Origin: Marisa cornuarietis
Taxonomy: Eukaryota; Mollusca; Gastropoda; Architaenioglossa; Ampullariidae
Direction: 5' to 3'
NCBI GenBank assembly: GCA_004794655.1
Contig: SMMW01000612.1
Location: forward strand, 1-64,000
DNA length: 64,000 nt
The notes below the pieces were generated by a model. It saw only the letters and a list, made by a program, of their open reading frames with translations, did no database searches and was not told the origin of the DNA. The position numbers were made by a program, and so were the translations under genes. Shown here piece after piece: positions 11,102-22,506 of this stretch (position 1 is its first letter; the number at the start of each line of letters is the position of its first letter).

Positions 11102-12124
11102 TTAAAAAATCATTTTACAGGTCTCACGAAAGCGTTGCGAGCGAGAAAAATAAACAAAAATGTGAAAACAACTGTTAATTGGTGGAAATGTATGAACCGC
11201 TGCACCGACTGTCGTATATACAAAGTATGACCGTGAATAAGTAAGCGGGTTCGGCAAAACGAGTAAAGCCATTTGCCACGTGGCAGCTGGCAATAATGTT
11301 AGAATGTAGATGATGGAGACAACGACTAGCATAGAGGTGAGAGCCGCCTGTTGGCTGCTGATGTTACTGGATGTCGAGGTCGTCTGTTGTCTCCACGTCC
11401 TCGCTGCTCTCAGCTTGTGTACAGTCACAGTGGTACTGACACACACTATCACAAGGCAAGTCATTCGTAGTACTGTTTCAAGCAGAATGCTTACTACTAT
11501 TGTGTATATTGCACTATACTGTTGATAGAATACTGTAGGACCAAGTGACCACTGCGTTTTGTCTAAGCTCCTTGAAGATCGTGGCTTGAATGAAAGGTTG
11601 AATAAGAGACCATCACTGAAAAAGAGAAGAAAGCACATACCCAGTAAAACTCCCAAAGTTTTTGTTCTTATATAAATGGCGGGGCTGAGTGGAAAGACAA
11701 CACACATGCATCTCTCCACCGCTATCACGGCGCCAATAAAAATAGAAATAGATCGAACAGCTATAAACAAAAATCCTAAATAGGTTATGGTCCTTATGTA
11801 GTATTCCTCGCCGAGAGTTGTGTCACACAAACCTATAAATGATGCCATAGAAAACATTGTAAAGACACACAACAAGTAACAGACATCAGTCAGTGCGAGA
11901 GAGAAGAGACACAAGTTCATGCGGTCTTGTAGTCCCTGTCGCCAGAACACCAGGCAGTTGATGATGTTTCCTGGGATTCCAATGAGACACACGAGTGTTG
12001 TTAGACCAGCATGGAAAACTGTTTCTACTATCTGTCGTATCTCCATACTTCTTACATCGTAGAAAAACTCCTCCGTGAACGATACAACTGTTACAAAATT
12101 TGCCTTGTCTGTTAAGTTGTTCAT
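11102..12124 (-). CDS. Single-exon rhodopsin-class GPCR, candidate chemosensory receptor (receptor 3)
   Basis: This intact receptor of 340 residues starts at the ATG at 12124; the codon just before it is GTG and is not used. Features are an N-terminal sequon (Asn3), GNIIN in TM1, LALTD in TM2 (Asp80), ERC at 137-139, and the conserved HKLRAARTWRQ / ISSQQAALTS ICL3-TM6 block. TM7 has NS then HIFVY (321-325), and the tail is RSQRFRE. No TM3/ECL2 disulfide pair is visible. ECL2 and TM3-TM4 differ strongly from receptor 2, while the intracellular blocks are almost the same. It runs opposite to receptors 2 and 4, so the array includes an inversion. Its distal upstream flank shares a block with receptors 2 and 7. 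Confidence 0.93.
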   Translation of the reverse strand: MNNLTDKANFVTVVSFTEEFFYDVRSMEIRQIVETVFHAGLTTLVCLIGIPGNIINCLVFWRQGLQDRMNLCLFSLALTDVCYLLCVFTMFSMASFIGLCDTTLGEEYYIRTITYLGFLFIAVRSISIFIGAVIAVERCMCVVFPLSPAIYIRTKTLGVLLGMCFLLFFSDGLLFNLSFKPRSSRSLDKTQWSLGPTVFYQQYSAIYTIVVSILLETVLRMTCLVIVCVSTTVTVHKLRAARTWRQQTTSTSSNISSQQAALTSMLVVVSIIYILTLLPAATWQMALLVLPNPLTYSRSYFVYTTVGAAVHTFPPINSCFHIFVYFSRSQRFRETCKMIF

Positions 12125-12127
12125 CAC

Positions 12128-12749
12128 TTATATCGAGCTCAATAAAAACGTCCGAAAGAGTGTTGCCGGTAAAATTAGCATCTTTGAATTTTACTTCTGT
12201 TCTGCTTGAGAATTTATTGTAAAACAAAACCATTAAAAGTGCTGTACTCTAAATATTAGCATCAGTCTGAAAAAATACGAATGATTTATTTTAAATGATA
12301 AATACAAAATGTTATATTTACATTTTTTAAATATCTAAGAACTACATCTATCTGAGCAAGGCAAAACTTGAAAACTTTTTTTTGCACTGAAAAAATTCTT
12401 TAAACATCTAAGAAATTTGTTTCTATGAAGAGTATTTAACTTAAAACACTGGTCAACACAGTTGGTTGTGTATTTATTGGTTTAATCCCTCCAGATAACG
12501 AGTTACGTTATAATGCTTCACTTTTGAAACTAATTTTATATAATTTAAGTCAAGGAAATCACAAAATAATTTTCTTAGTATCCAGATGAGAAGAGAAATC
12601 ACAATAGACGCCAACGAGTGAGCACGCACGCACATTTGTATCTGCACGCAAACGGATACAGACGGTAGCATACAAATAGATATTCTATATTTTTATGCTG
12701 ATATTAGAATTTCTCAGCCTTACAACTGCCTGTTCCTCAATCCACCTGA
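12128..12749. other. 5' flank of receptor 3
   Basis: AT-rich DNA. Parts read in reverse resemble the upstream flank of receptor 2, but no gene is visible. Confidence 0.35.
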
Positions 12750-12783
12750 AATAAACGTTTAATTGCGTGTCTGACAAACGCCC
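12750..12783 (-). promoter_or_regulatory. Upstream block shared by receptors 2, 3 and 7
   Basis: Reverse complement reads GGGCGTTTGTCAG followed by an ATTAAAC-like stretch, as at 4899. It lies about 660 bp before the receptor 3 start in the same relative orientation. Function is unproven. Confidence 0.3.
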
Positions 12784-13109
12784 AATAAGCAAACAAACCC
12801 ATTTGCTTCCACAACCCGCTGTCATTTAGAGGCTGAGGATAGTACAGAAAACTGTCAGCCAAATGTGTATAAAAGTCAAAAAGTAAATATCATAACTAAA
12901 ACGCTAAAGACGTTGAAATAAAAGTAGAAGTGAATCGTGTGTTTATTGTCAATAAAGGATGAAAAGGTTAGTGTGTCGCTGTTCAAATTGTAAAATAAAC
13001 CCCAAAACTCTTGCATACGCCAATAAGCGGAAATATAGAGGGTATACAGTTAAATGGGGGTCTTCCCAACCATAAGTCTACTAAATAAAATAGTTGCATA
13101 GTTTCTAGT

Positions 13110-13200
13110 AACTCCACCATTGTCGGTCCCAAGCCCGGATGAGAAGGAGGAGGGTTGGGCATAGTGCTGTCAACACTATCTCATATAAAAACTTTATGCT
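13110..13200 (+). mobile_element. Possible 5' remnant of an RTE-like LINE
   Basis: Contains GGTCCCAAGCCCGGAT and a downstream GCTACGGAAAC string that I associate with the leader of RTE-type elements in animals. No coding part is adjacent, so the assignment is weak. Confidence 0.25.
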
Positions 13201-13505
13201 ACGGAAACGACGGGTAGAAAGATAACTCACGTGCCAGACCGCACAAGGTGGACTGATTGATGGTTTCTAATAATGCCTAGCGATATAAGCTCAATTTCTA
13301 TCAAAATGTTTACTGTGCCACGTCGCATCTCTTAACAGTGTACTTTACATGACATAAATTCTGCTTCTGTAACTAGTGAGAAAGCGTTTATAGGTTTTGT
13401 TTGCTTGTTTCTGTCTGTCTGTCTGTCTGTCCCTGGAAGCATGTCCGTCTGTAACTGGAACTATGTATGTATGTGTGTTTCTGTGTATATGTTTGTTCTT
13501 GTGCA

Positions 13506-13508
<3 letters not shown>

Positions 13509-13555
<47 letters not shown>
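13509..13555. repeat. GT microsatellite
   Basis: A (GT)n tract preceded by a short (CTGT)n run near 13415-13431. Open frames on both strands here are repeat artefacts. Confidence 0.95.
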
Positions 13556-13556
<1 letters not shown>

Positions 13557-13654
13557 TTACCCGCACGTGCTGTGTGTAGGTTAATGCAAGCAGTGCAGCA
13601 CGAAAGTCAATCGTTCTTCAAATGTGGAAAAATAAAAGTGGGACTCGCAATAAC

Positions 13655-13740
13655 CAGAGGTTTTTAAACTTTTCCAGACGAGTATCCCTTTCGAAAAATC
13701 GATTTGACCGAATACCACCTCCCATCCCTACCCCTGCGAA
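13655..13740 (+). mobile_element. Possible hAT-type transposon end
   Basis: Starts CAGAGGTTTTTAAACTTT and continues with a GAGTATCCCTTT string, close to the CAGnGGTT...ACCCCTT termini of many hAT elements. The opposite terminus was not found; an AT dinucleotide tract follows at 13740-13760. Probably a decayed non-autonomous copy. Confidence 0.35.
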
Positions 13741-13760
13741 TATATATATATATATATATA

Positions 13761-14450
13761 CACCGGTATTTAGTACATGATTTAGTCAGTAGTTAATTGT
13801 TAATATATCATTATATAAATACCTTTCATTAAACATGTATACTATACATCTTGTTATGTGTTTAAATATGTGGACTTCTCTCTGCGTCTGACAAACGTTT
13901 AACTGTTGGTGACCCAGCAGTTACAACACCCACAGACCCCACGCACCTACCCGCAGGTACACGGAGTAAATATGCAGAATACTATCATTAAGGATTACAA
14001 GGGCCTGCTTCCCAATATTCTTGCAGCCCACCAACATTACAGCTAGACATGCATGCGCCATCATGGTCACGATACAAAAGAGTATGAGATTACTAGAGGC
14101 TAAACTTCCCATTACACAGTTAATGATATATGTTAAAACAATAAAGCCCACTACATACTCAGGTTTATGTTTACTTTAATTGAAGTACACTTTCTGGCTT
14201 TCTTGTGAGAATGTTAAGCTTCCAGCGAAATCTCGAAGAGCGATAAAAGTAAAAAAAAAACAAAAACAGTTGATTTGAGAAAACGCATAAATAATCCCTT
14301 TGAAAATGGCAGAAACTCACAAGAAAATTGCAAGCAGTGTCAATCTATACTGGGTTCAGATCACCACAAACGAATACAAAGTTATGGTGAAGACCATTGA
14401 ACATGGTAGGGCAATGTTTACAAAAAACAAAAAAACAAAAACTTAATGAA
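13761..14450. other. Intergenic DNA without a recognisable gene
   Basis: A 76-codon minus-strand frame at 13921-14151 has hydrophobic stretches but no family resemblance. Nothing else is supported. Confidence 0.35.
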
Positions 14451-15800
14451 GTACTTAAACACTATATGTAATGGCCATAGCTACTCGGTGGAAATTCGCC
14501 TCCGAATCACAGGTGCGACAGGAGCGACGGCCAGACTGAATTGAATATAGGATTGCAGAAATGTCAGCTTTACCACCAGATGAGGCAGCACCCGTCCCTT
14601 ATTGTCACCATCTTGCAGATTCTTCGGAGGTTTTAAAAAGGGTACGAAACTAAACACTCACCTTATACACACGACAGTCGCCCCTCTAGTGTTTCGTCAC
14701 TTTACGCACGGCAGACTGTAATGTTTGGTCAAATTGCAAGACTCTACCAAAGACGATCGTCCAGGGATTCGTAGAGGGAGGAGGACACCGGTATAAAGCT
14801 GGCTGGTAAACGTGAAAGTCGGGACAGGCTGACCAACGATAAACCTGTTGAACTTTCCGCATGTCAACAGTGCGCCTTCAGTCTGCGATACACAAGTCGA
14901 TAAGAACCTGCGTGTTTCCTGCAAATGATTGAGCCATGCTGCAACGAAGCAGCATAGACCTTTGCCCCGCTTATTAACTGCCTTAATTTAATTATTTTAC
15001 TAGGTTACGGATGCACACGCATAGATAGTGACAGACTGGCTCAATTCTATGAATTTACTGTCACGTCTTAGCCAAATAAAGCAGTGATGTCTGACTTCCA
15101 TCTTAGATATGTCAGTATCAAAAGCAATCAAAGCCTCGTCTTTGCAAAACTGAAGATGACCTCTACATCTTACCCCTATCTCCCCCAAATTCCTTTTCAC
15201 CTGGAAATGCTGTGACATGTAACTGTTGTGAAACACTTCCTAAGCCAAGAAGCTACCCAAACGCGATTGACAGTTCTGTGGATATCAGATCCTATCATTT
15301 GAAACAACCGTAAGGTGCTCCTGTCTACGACCGTAGAAGTTTTAAAAAGGCTGACGAAAACGGCAATAATGGATCACGACGGATGATGTCGACCTTTCTG
15401 ACATAGGAAGTGCCGTAAACAGCAAAAATAAACCATCTCTTTGCTAAGGTCAATAGTGATGAAGACACTTCAATTAAATTGAATGAACGTAAAATGCTGT
15501 GAGATCGAAAAACCGGTTGGCATTAGACGACAGCAGTAGAGCCTCTGCTCACTGACGACCATCACCTAGGAAAGTTATCAGACAACATCAGTCATCAAAG
15601 ACCACGGTAGCTACGTTATTCGGAGGAAAAAAGCTTTACTCCACCGTTATGCTAAACACTGCAACGACCTCTAAACACTTTCTGTTTGAGAATGATCCGA
15701 ACATAGACTAGAGCGACAATTTAGCAAAAAATAAACCTGCAAACCTTCCAGTACTAACATAGAATGGGCACAGCCTGAAGACAAGGAAACCTGGTTCAAG
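14451..15800. other. Less AT-rich region, probably decayed LINE body
   Basis: The base composition shifts toward GC compared with neighbours, and the region runs directly into a reverse-transcriptase fragment at 15805. Frames are broken throughout. It may be the rest of that retroelement, but I could not assign domains. Confidence 0.3.
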
Positions 15801-15804
15801 AGGG

Positions 15805-16040
15805 CTTTGATAGTCTGTTACTAGGGGCTGTGGCACGTATGCGGACATTTGATATAAAGGAAAACTCAGTTCAAATCTTTGAAGCCATGTACAATGTTTC
15901 CAGAAGAGGAGTTATTCTTAATAAATTAATAAAAGAACAATTTCCTGTCAGCATCGGTGTTCCCCAGGGGTTTGCTTTGTCCCGTAGCTGTTTCATGCAT
16001 CACACCTCCGAGACAAATAGACTTAAAACCATTGTGCGAC
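15805..16040 (+). mobile_element. LINE reverse-transcriptase fragment
   Basis: The translation contains an FDS string matching motif A, then a region ending IGVPQGFALS matching the motif B GVxQGxxLS of non-LTR reverse transcriptases. The YADD motif and the rest of the enzyme are missing. The frame is short and the element is a relic. Confidence 0.6.
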
Positions 16041-16147
16041 AATTTCCAATTGATTCCAGTGTATTCTTCACATCTTGTTGGCCGTTTCAAAACTCCCTTT
16101 TACAAGCGTCAATCTAAAATATTTTTGCAGGCACATGCATAGATACT

Positions 16148-16154
16148 CACGCAA

Positions 16155-16186
<32 letters not shown>
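16148..16186. repeat. CA-rich simple repeat
   Basis: An interrupted GCAC/CA tract, responsible for the overlapping open frames on both strands. Confidence 0.8.
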
Positions 16187-16754
16187 AGCCCCGGACGCAC
16201 CTATTAATTTCCCTCCACCACACACATACGTGGCGAAGGCTATCATGTTCAAATAATGGTAAAAACGACATAACGTTTTGATTGTTATAATTGTGCACGC
16301 TCTTCTCTTCTTTCAACATTCTTTGTAAATACTAACGATGTGATTAATGCACTTGACATTTCCTGACTATGCTGTAGCCCAGGTAGGTATCAATTCTAGC
16401 GTCGTGTTTAAACTCTTTTTGTATAGCATATTTTTATATATAAAACAATTTTTTTGTTTAGCATTTTCTTCTTCCTTTTGTCAGCACCACAATTGATAAA
16501 CAACCGTTTAAAGTATAAAAGTATTGTACGTTTTGTATACACAGCAGCTGTAAAAATCCTGTCATTTGTGGCATCTTAAATTTCTTTCCTGATAAGAAAT
16601 CACACTTTTTTAAAAATTGTCCACGCTCGTTTAACCTAGTCTACGATGTTAACGAAGATATCTGCAAGTACGGATTTTTTTGTTCACGATTATAATTTGA
16701 GACAAAGTAATCACTACAGTATTAAGCAATAAATAGACTTTCTTTTTCTTAATT

Positions 16755-17140
16755 TAAATAATAATAATAATATTCACACTCCTCGAGAGCATGCTCTTAG
16801 CACTTAAAACAGGTAAGAGACTGGACTACATGGATAAAACATGAGGGACGGAAGAATAAACAACAGTACTGGCGAAAAACAGAAAACAAAGATAGAAAAC
16901 ACACAAAGACATCAAGTAACAGGAAAATAGAATATACTTATTCTGCAGAAAAAGATGGGGAGAAACGTAGTAAAGACAGAAGAGGGAGGATAAGAATGAC
17001 GAGCATTGTGTGGACTGTGTAAGGAGTAATACTCAAGGAAGAGGTGCGTTTTAAATGCAGATTTGAAGGATTCAATTGTAAGGAGGTGGCGGATATGGAA
17101 ACGGAAAGAGTTCCATTCGAATTTTCGAATTAGATTTGAA
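16755..17140 (-). mobile_element. 3' end of a CR1/L2-like LINE, minus strand
   Basis: The reverse complement matches the last ~350 bases of the LINE at 32690-34603: a WNSF...RHLLTIESFKSAF-like coding end, the GCTAAGAGCATGCTC string, and an ATT-repeat tail (here ATA units at 16757-16772). Only the 3' part was inserted. At the codon where the 34-kb copy has a TGA stop, this copy retains TGG. Confidence 0.8.
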
Positions 17141-17905
17141 AATCTTTTGCTGGCCTTGTCGTTGCACTAACAGCTGCGAAAAAAACAGCTAATCGCTGGC
17201 ATAAAGAAAATATTACATTAATCTTCTTGAGGTTTTACTTTTAAGGTGAGATCTGCTTTCTTCAAGAATCTCTCATGTTGCAATTTCCATCGCCGAAACT
17301 TCGAGAGCTCAAATTGTTTAATTGTGAACAACTCGTGCAATACTGCAATTTCTTGCAAATTTTTCGTGACGTTTTATGGCATCAGCAGCTGGTAAAGACA
17401 AGAAAAATAATTCGGACTAAATAATTTGTGATCTTTTATGCTCATTAACTCATACTGCCAGATATAGCTCAACTATTAATAATTAAAGAGGTTTCTTTTC
17501 TTTTCTTATTGTTTACATAGTACTATTTATGTTTATCTTGGTTTATGTTGTTTAATTTGCTTCTGTAAAGCACACGTGCTTATATTTATCGTCCTACTGT
17601 TTGTATACAAATCAATTTTCCCAAACTTGGCATTTGTCGTGATTTGTGTTACGATGTCCACCCTTATTAGATATTTTCAAAGAAAGCTGTTTTGGTGACA
17701 TTTGACTATAAAATATTGGTAAGCTCTATGTTTACTAAGGTCACAGATTTTTGGATAAGCTGAAGAAAAGTGACATCTTTAAGCCGATTCTTACATTATT
17801 CTGGAAACATTTGTTTCTTTTTTCTTTTTTTAATGGTAATTTTAGTTGTCATAGTTAGTGTTGTATTTTTTTCATCAACAAGTCTCAGTAAGCTTGATAT
17901 CTGCC
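17141..17905. other. 5' flank of receptor 4
   Basis: AT-rich DNA. Open frames starting at 17770 and 17858 overlap the gene start but begin with non-ATG codons or in the wrong frame. Confidence 0.4.
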
Positions 17906-18910
17906 ATGATAACCTTAAACACATCCGACATTTCAGTGTTAGGCTCAGACATTTCTACTAATCTCAGTAGCAGTTATATTCCAAATATAGTAGAGCTTGT
18001 ATGGTACGCAGGTCTTTTAAGTCTGGAATGTCTGATGGGCATACCAACCAATATCATTAACTGCCTGGTGTTCTGGCGACAGGGTCTTGGAGACCGTATG
18101 AACCTGTGTCTCTTCTCACTAGCTCTGGCTTACTGTTCCTATTTTGCCATCGTGTTTGCGGTATTTCCTGTTCCTTCCTTTATTAGTTTTTATGATATGG
18201 CATTTTATGAAGAGTACTTCTCTAAATCGCAAGTAACAATGGCAGGTGTTGCCCGTGGATTTGCTTTGACATCCGCTTGTATCAACATGGTGGTGGCTGT
18301 AGACACGAGTGTTTGTGTTGTGTTTCCACACCGTGCTGCCAGCATTATGCGCACTAAGACAATGGCGTCACTGATAGCCTCGTGTTTCTTTCTCACACAG
18401 GTCTTGTGTGCTATGTACCCAGTTTCTTACAGAGCTGTTAAAATTACTGAAGGAGAACAAGTGCACTGGAAAACTTCTTACACGACTTTTCATAAAGAAA
18501 ATAAATTATTTGTATATTTTTTCTTACACATCACGATTGAAACTGTCGTACCACTTGTTACTGTGACAGTTGTATTCATATCAACGATTGTGACAGTAAA
18601 AACACTGAGATCAGCCGTAAAGTGGCGAGAAACTAGATGCTACATCACCAATAACCTAAACAACCGACAGGTGGCGCTGACCAAGATGCTCACAATCGAG
18701 GCCAGCATCTTTATAATTGTCATGGCGCCGTGTGCATGGTTACAGGTCGCCGTAAGGTTCAATTTAACTGAAGACTTGCGCAGGTCAGCCATGGCAATTA
18801 CTTACACATCTTCTGAAATCAACGGCTGTTTAAATTTCTTTATCTACTTTTATCGTTCTTATAGATTTCGTCAAAAGCTGTATATTATTAGACGAAAGCC
18901 ATTAAAGTAA
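17906..18910 (+). CDS. Single-exon rhodopsin-class GPCR with altered microswitches (receptor 4)
   Basis: This intact 334-residue seven-helix protein starts at the ATG at 17906; the in-frame extension to 17858 has only a GTG. It shares the WRQGLGDRMNLC block of the array but is divergent. The TM2 Asp is replaced (LALAY, Tyr76). The DRY/ERC site reads DTS (133-135), so Arg3.50 is lost. TM7 reads NFFIY, keeping the Asn of NPxxY that all sisters replaced by His. TM6 has MAP. N-terminal sequons include Asn5. Loss of both the sodium-site Asp and Arg3.50 suggests unusual or absent G-protein coupling, although the frame is fully open. No close duplicate occurs in the window. Confidence 0.9.
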   Translation: MITLNTSDISVLGSDISTNLSSSYIPNIVELVWYAGLLSLECLMGIPTNIINCLVFWRQGLGDRMNLCLFSLALAYCSYFAIVFAVFPVPSFISFYDMAFYEEYFSKSQVTMAGVARGFALTSACINMVVAVDTSVCVVFPHRAASIMRTKTMASLIASCFFLTQVLCAMYPVSYRAVKITEGEQVHWKTSYTTFHKENKLFVYFFLHITIETVVPLVTVTVVFISTIVTVKTLRSAVKWRETRCYITNNLNNRQVALTKMLTIEASIFIIVMAPCAWLQVAVRFNLTEDLRRSAMAITYTSSEINGCLNFFIYFYRSYRFRQKLYIIRRKPLK

Positions 18911-19190
18911 ACACAAACAGATTTATCATTAGCAAAAATATCGTTAATTGTATCGTGTAATACTGTTTACAGTAGATTATCTCCATCTAAAAAATGACAT
19001 TAACATGGCTATACCCTATGTGGCTTGTCTTCTTTAAAAAATGATCGCAAAGCAGACAAAACCAAAGAAGAATGATTGCTGATTGGTGACTGGATGGACA
19101 TTATTAAAACCTAAAATTCCGAGGCAAAGGAAGGAAACATGCGATTCCTAAAGTATGTCATATTAATATTGCAAAGTTGAGAAATATAGC
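18911..19190. other. 3' flank of receptor 4
   Basis: No gene or repeat recognised. Confidence 0.35.
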
Positions 19191-19194
19191 GATG

Positions 19195-19600
19195 TCACGG
19201 TCAAATAAAAGAAAGGGATGGGAGTTGCGTGTCCACTGTGTTCTAAACCCATCACCACACCTTGTGGGGTAGGAATTTTAAGGCCGACTGCGCATAATTA
19301 CCTGGTGGTTGCCAAGTCAGCACCTGGAAGTTGGAAAACTTCGACATGCGAGCGAGTTGTGATACCTGTGTCGGCACAATGAACACCTAGTAGGTCTGGG
19401 CTTCATTCGTGATCAAGAACAGAGCAACGAGGGTCCAGTCTAGCCGTTGCTAGAGAAGGTAACACCATGTGGTACTCTAGACAGCATCCCTGTGGTGCTG
19501 CCAGAGACTGCGGGGATTCAAGACTGGGGGATAGTCAGCTGAGCACCGACTAACATCACAACCTTCGATAGAGGCTTAACTCCCGGCAAAGTAAGAACAT
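19195..19600. other. GC-shifted block, possible LINE leader or repeat
   Basis: A sharply bounded stretch of higher GC with no long frame, ending near a TAACTCCCGGCAAAGTAAG string. The composition and lack of frame suggest an inserted repeat such as the untranslated leader of a LINE. No second copy occurs in the window, so this is unverified. Confidence 0.25.
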
Positions 19601-21607
19601 TTCTATTCTTTAAGAATTAAAATAGAGGGCAAGGACTATCCCAGCCACTAATCAGTGAGTTACACAAAGACTGGTATATAGACCATTGATCGTGGTTATA
19701 TTCTGTTTTGATGAACAATTTATAGTGTTTCGGTGTGATGGACACTTTAAACCTTACGGAATAAAGTCTAAGAGTAGTAAAATGTTGATTTGAAATACAG
19801 TGCGAAGTAGATGGTACTTCTATTAGCTGTTGAAAGCATACAATTTATCTGTTATATAAATATATTAATATCTCTTAGGACGAGAAAGCCCAACAAAAAA
19901 AGGTTTATAGTGTGGGAATGAATGTATATGTCTAGCCGTGTGTTGTAAAGCATAGTGTTTGTTTGTTTTGTTTTTTGGCTAGTGTGTTTAGTGTTAAAGG
20001 GAAGTAAATGTTTGCCGACGATGAAGTATATTTGTACTAGTATTGTTACCTCCCTTGGACTGCAATTTACAAATGAAACGACTCAGACGATGACTACAAT
20101 GAAAAGAAAAATCAAATAACTCACCTGCACCATACTAATTAACCTTCAACTAAAGCGTGAACACACACAAAAAATTGCAGCACAACAGTTTCTTTCCATT
20201 TTGTTAGTTATTGCTAGTAACAATGTAGCCAGAAATCGAAACATCTGAACAAGCAGATGACTAGAAAGGACAAAAAAATCAGACTCACAATTTTATCATT
20301 GTTAAAACCTAACCATGTGGACATGCAACAACAAAGCGTGTTTTTTGTAATTTAAGACAACTAACTTGGTCATAAACTTGTTACGTTGCTGTAACATGCT
20401 TTTACTGGTCCCCAAATATAAATATTATAAATATATATATATATATAATATTTTCATTCTAATTCATATTGATTGCATGTATAAGTTGATTCTGTTTCAG
20501 ATCTTGTGTGTTCTTGTACATTCACTTTTGCAAATTTAGCAGAGTTTTGTCATTTATCTTGCTTCATTGCTCAGATTATTTTTTAAGTGTTGTCTTTAAT
20601 TTTGTAATCCTTGCTGGCTAGGGATATATTTGGTGTCGCCTTTATCACATTCCTAGCTATGTAGGCCTCGGTAACTCTTCAGTAGTGACACTCTTTTTTC
20701 TTCACCTTTGTCATGTGGCTGTATCCTTTTCTTATTTTAACTTTGATGTCATCGTCTTTCAAGAAAAGATCCTCTAGATGTTAAAGAAGATTCAAGAGAG
20801 GCGACAATAAGTTTTCTTGTTGTTGATAATCTCTCTCACTTCCTGATCGTTGAGCGTTTTGCTCACAATCTTTCCTGCACTCTGTTACAACTCATCGTCA
20901 GATATGTTGGTTCTGTCGACATGTTTTAATTCTTTTCTTATCTTTCGCTTACTTTAACTTTTCGTGAATAAACTTCAACAACTCCACTTTGAAATCTCCA
21001 TTTTTACACTGGCAATGTGTCAAAGACGACTATCGGAGAAAGCACCATGTTTCCTAAAAGGTAGCGTAGTCGTAAATCTTATACAGGAAGAATTTATTCT
21101 TTCTCGTTGGATTATTCCTGTTAATGGGTCCTGGTGAAAACGGACATGACAGGGCACAGGTTGCTTATACTGTTGGTTTCCTTGCGCCCTAGCAGTATCA
21201 GTCGCTGAAGGTGGAATCAGGTCTTCTTTTGTATTAAAAATGCAATCTAGTACTTCCCTTGTATCTATAGTGACATCCGTTGATAGATTCTGTCTGACAC
21301 ATCCCTGTAGGCAACCTGTGTAAAAAGAGGAGTCGACTTCGACACGATCAACGGTTAAGGTTTATTCTCTGCCTTTGAATTTGATGCAGGATTGTCAGGT
21401 GCCGAGGTTATTGGACGTGTTGACCTACGAGGCTCTTATTCTAACGGTAGTTAATCAGGTATCCCTAATGTCTTTTTTGTTCCTCGTTCTGATGGTTCTG
21501 TGATACAAGTGCAGTTTCTCAGCGGAGCTTTTTCAGTGATGGAAAGTGCACATGCTAGTCGTTCTACTGATGGTAGCCATTTTTTAGCTTGTTGTTTTTG
21601 GTGCACA
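19601..21607. other. Intergenic DNA left of the KDZ element
   Basis: AT-rich with a TA dinucleotide run near 20440. The part after 20480 is somewhat less AT-rich, but all frames are short and broken. No gene is supported. Confidence 0.4.
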
Positions 21608-21614
21608 CCTTTAC

Positions 21615-22038
21615 CACCCGGTCCACGGCTGTTCAGTAGGCCGGTCCCGCGGTAAAAAGGACTGCTCGAGAAGCACCGTCCCGCGGGACGGTGCGACCGG
21701 ACCGCGGCTCTGTGCTTCTCGAGTAGCGCTGACCTACTTTAGGCCCACTCTGCCCTCACGTGACATGCAAATGTGGGGGTGAAGCCAAGTAAAACGAAGA
21801 ATAGCTCGAGCGATATTTTGGTAGTAACACATATATACGACTCATGCACTAATCATGATACTAGTAAGTTATACTACGTTGTATTTTACCTTTACCTTTA
21901 TTTTACTTTCTTATGTATTTTAAGTGCAGGTGCTACTATATACGATGGTTTCGTATTTACATTATACTCAGCTTGCTTGAATAGGGCTACCGGTCGATTC
22001 GATCATTAGACGACTCGACCAAATCACAGAGACGATTC
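21615..22038 (+). repeat. Left terminal inverted repeat of the KDZ element
   Basis: Matches the reverse complement of 27432-27786. It is about 69 bp longer because of an extra palindromic arm near 21684-21752. The two repeats otherwise show only a handful of differences. Confidence 0.92.
21635..21738. repeat. Palindromic foldback inside the left inverted repeat
   Basis: The centre is a perfect inverted repeat at 21673-21694 (GCACCGTCCCG then CGGGACGGTGC). Beyond it the arms match imperfectly, with CTGCTCGAGAAGCAC mirrored by GTGCTTCTCGAGTAG and AGTAGG mirrored by CCTACT. The right end has only one arm. It could form a strong hairpin or arise from aberrant end repair. Confidence 0.85.
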
Positions 22039-22506
22039 GATACAAATTGAAATGATTATTGCAGCAGTCTGTATTTATAGGTATGAAAAAGAGCTATTTG
22101 AGTGCAACGAATGTTGTTGCTGCTATTTTATTTTAAGATTAGAGCCCTGTGTTTATCGCTCTTCTCCTTTATTGTGTGAGCAAATGAACTCGAATGTGGT
22201 CGACTTGGTAGACAGTGGGATTGACCAACACCTTGAATGAGTGGGAGGAAGGGACAGCATCGTAAACAATTAAATAAATGTTAAGAATGTTAGCAAGCAG
22301 GGTTAGGTTATTCTTTGATTGTGCATCATACTTGGATATTTCACTGTATGTTACAGATTAGAATCACTGTAATGGTATGACAATACATCTGAAAATCCCA
22401 CAAATATATCTATATTAAATATGTATAGATATTTTAAATTTGTACTAGAATTTTATAATATATTATATGCATTTCTCAACATTCAAGTTCAGGTGATACT
22501 ACTCAC

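Noticed and set aside
11886..12233. 115-codon minus-strand frame overlapping receptor 3
   Set aside because: A frame-shifted shadow of the receptor N-terminus.
13345..13579. Overlapping frames on both strands
   Set aside because: Generated by GT and CTGT simple repeats.
17858..17905. Upstream extension of receptor 4
   Set aside because: Begins with GTG, not a plausible eukaryotic start; an ATG is available at 17906.
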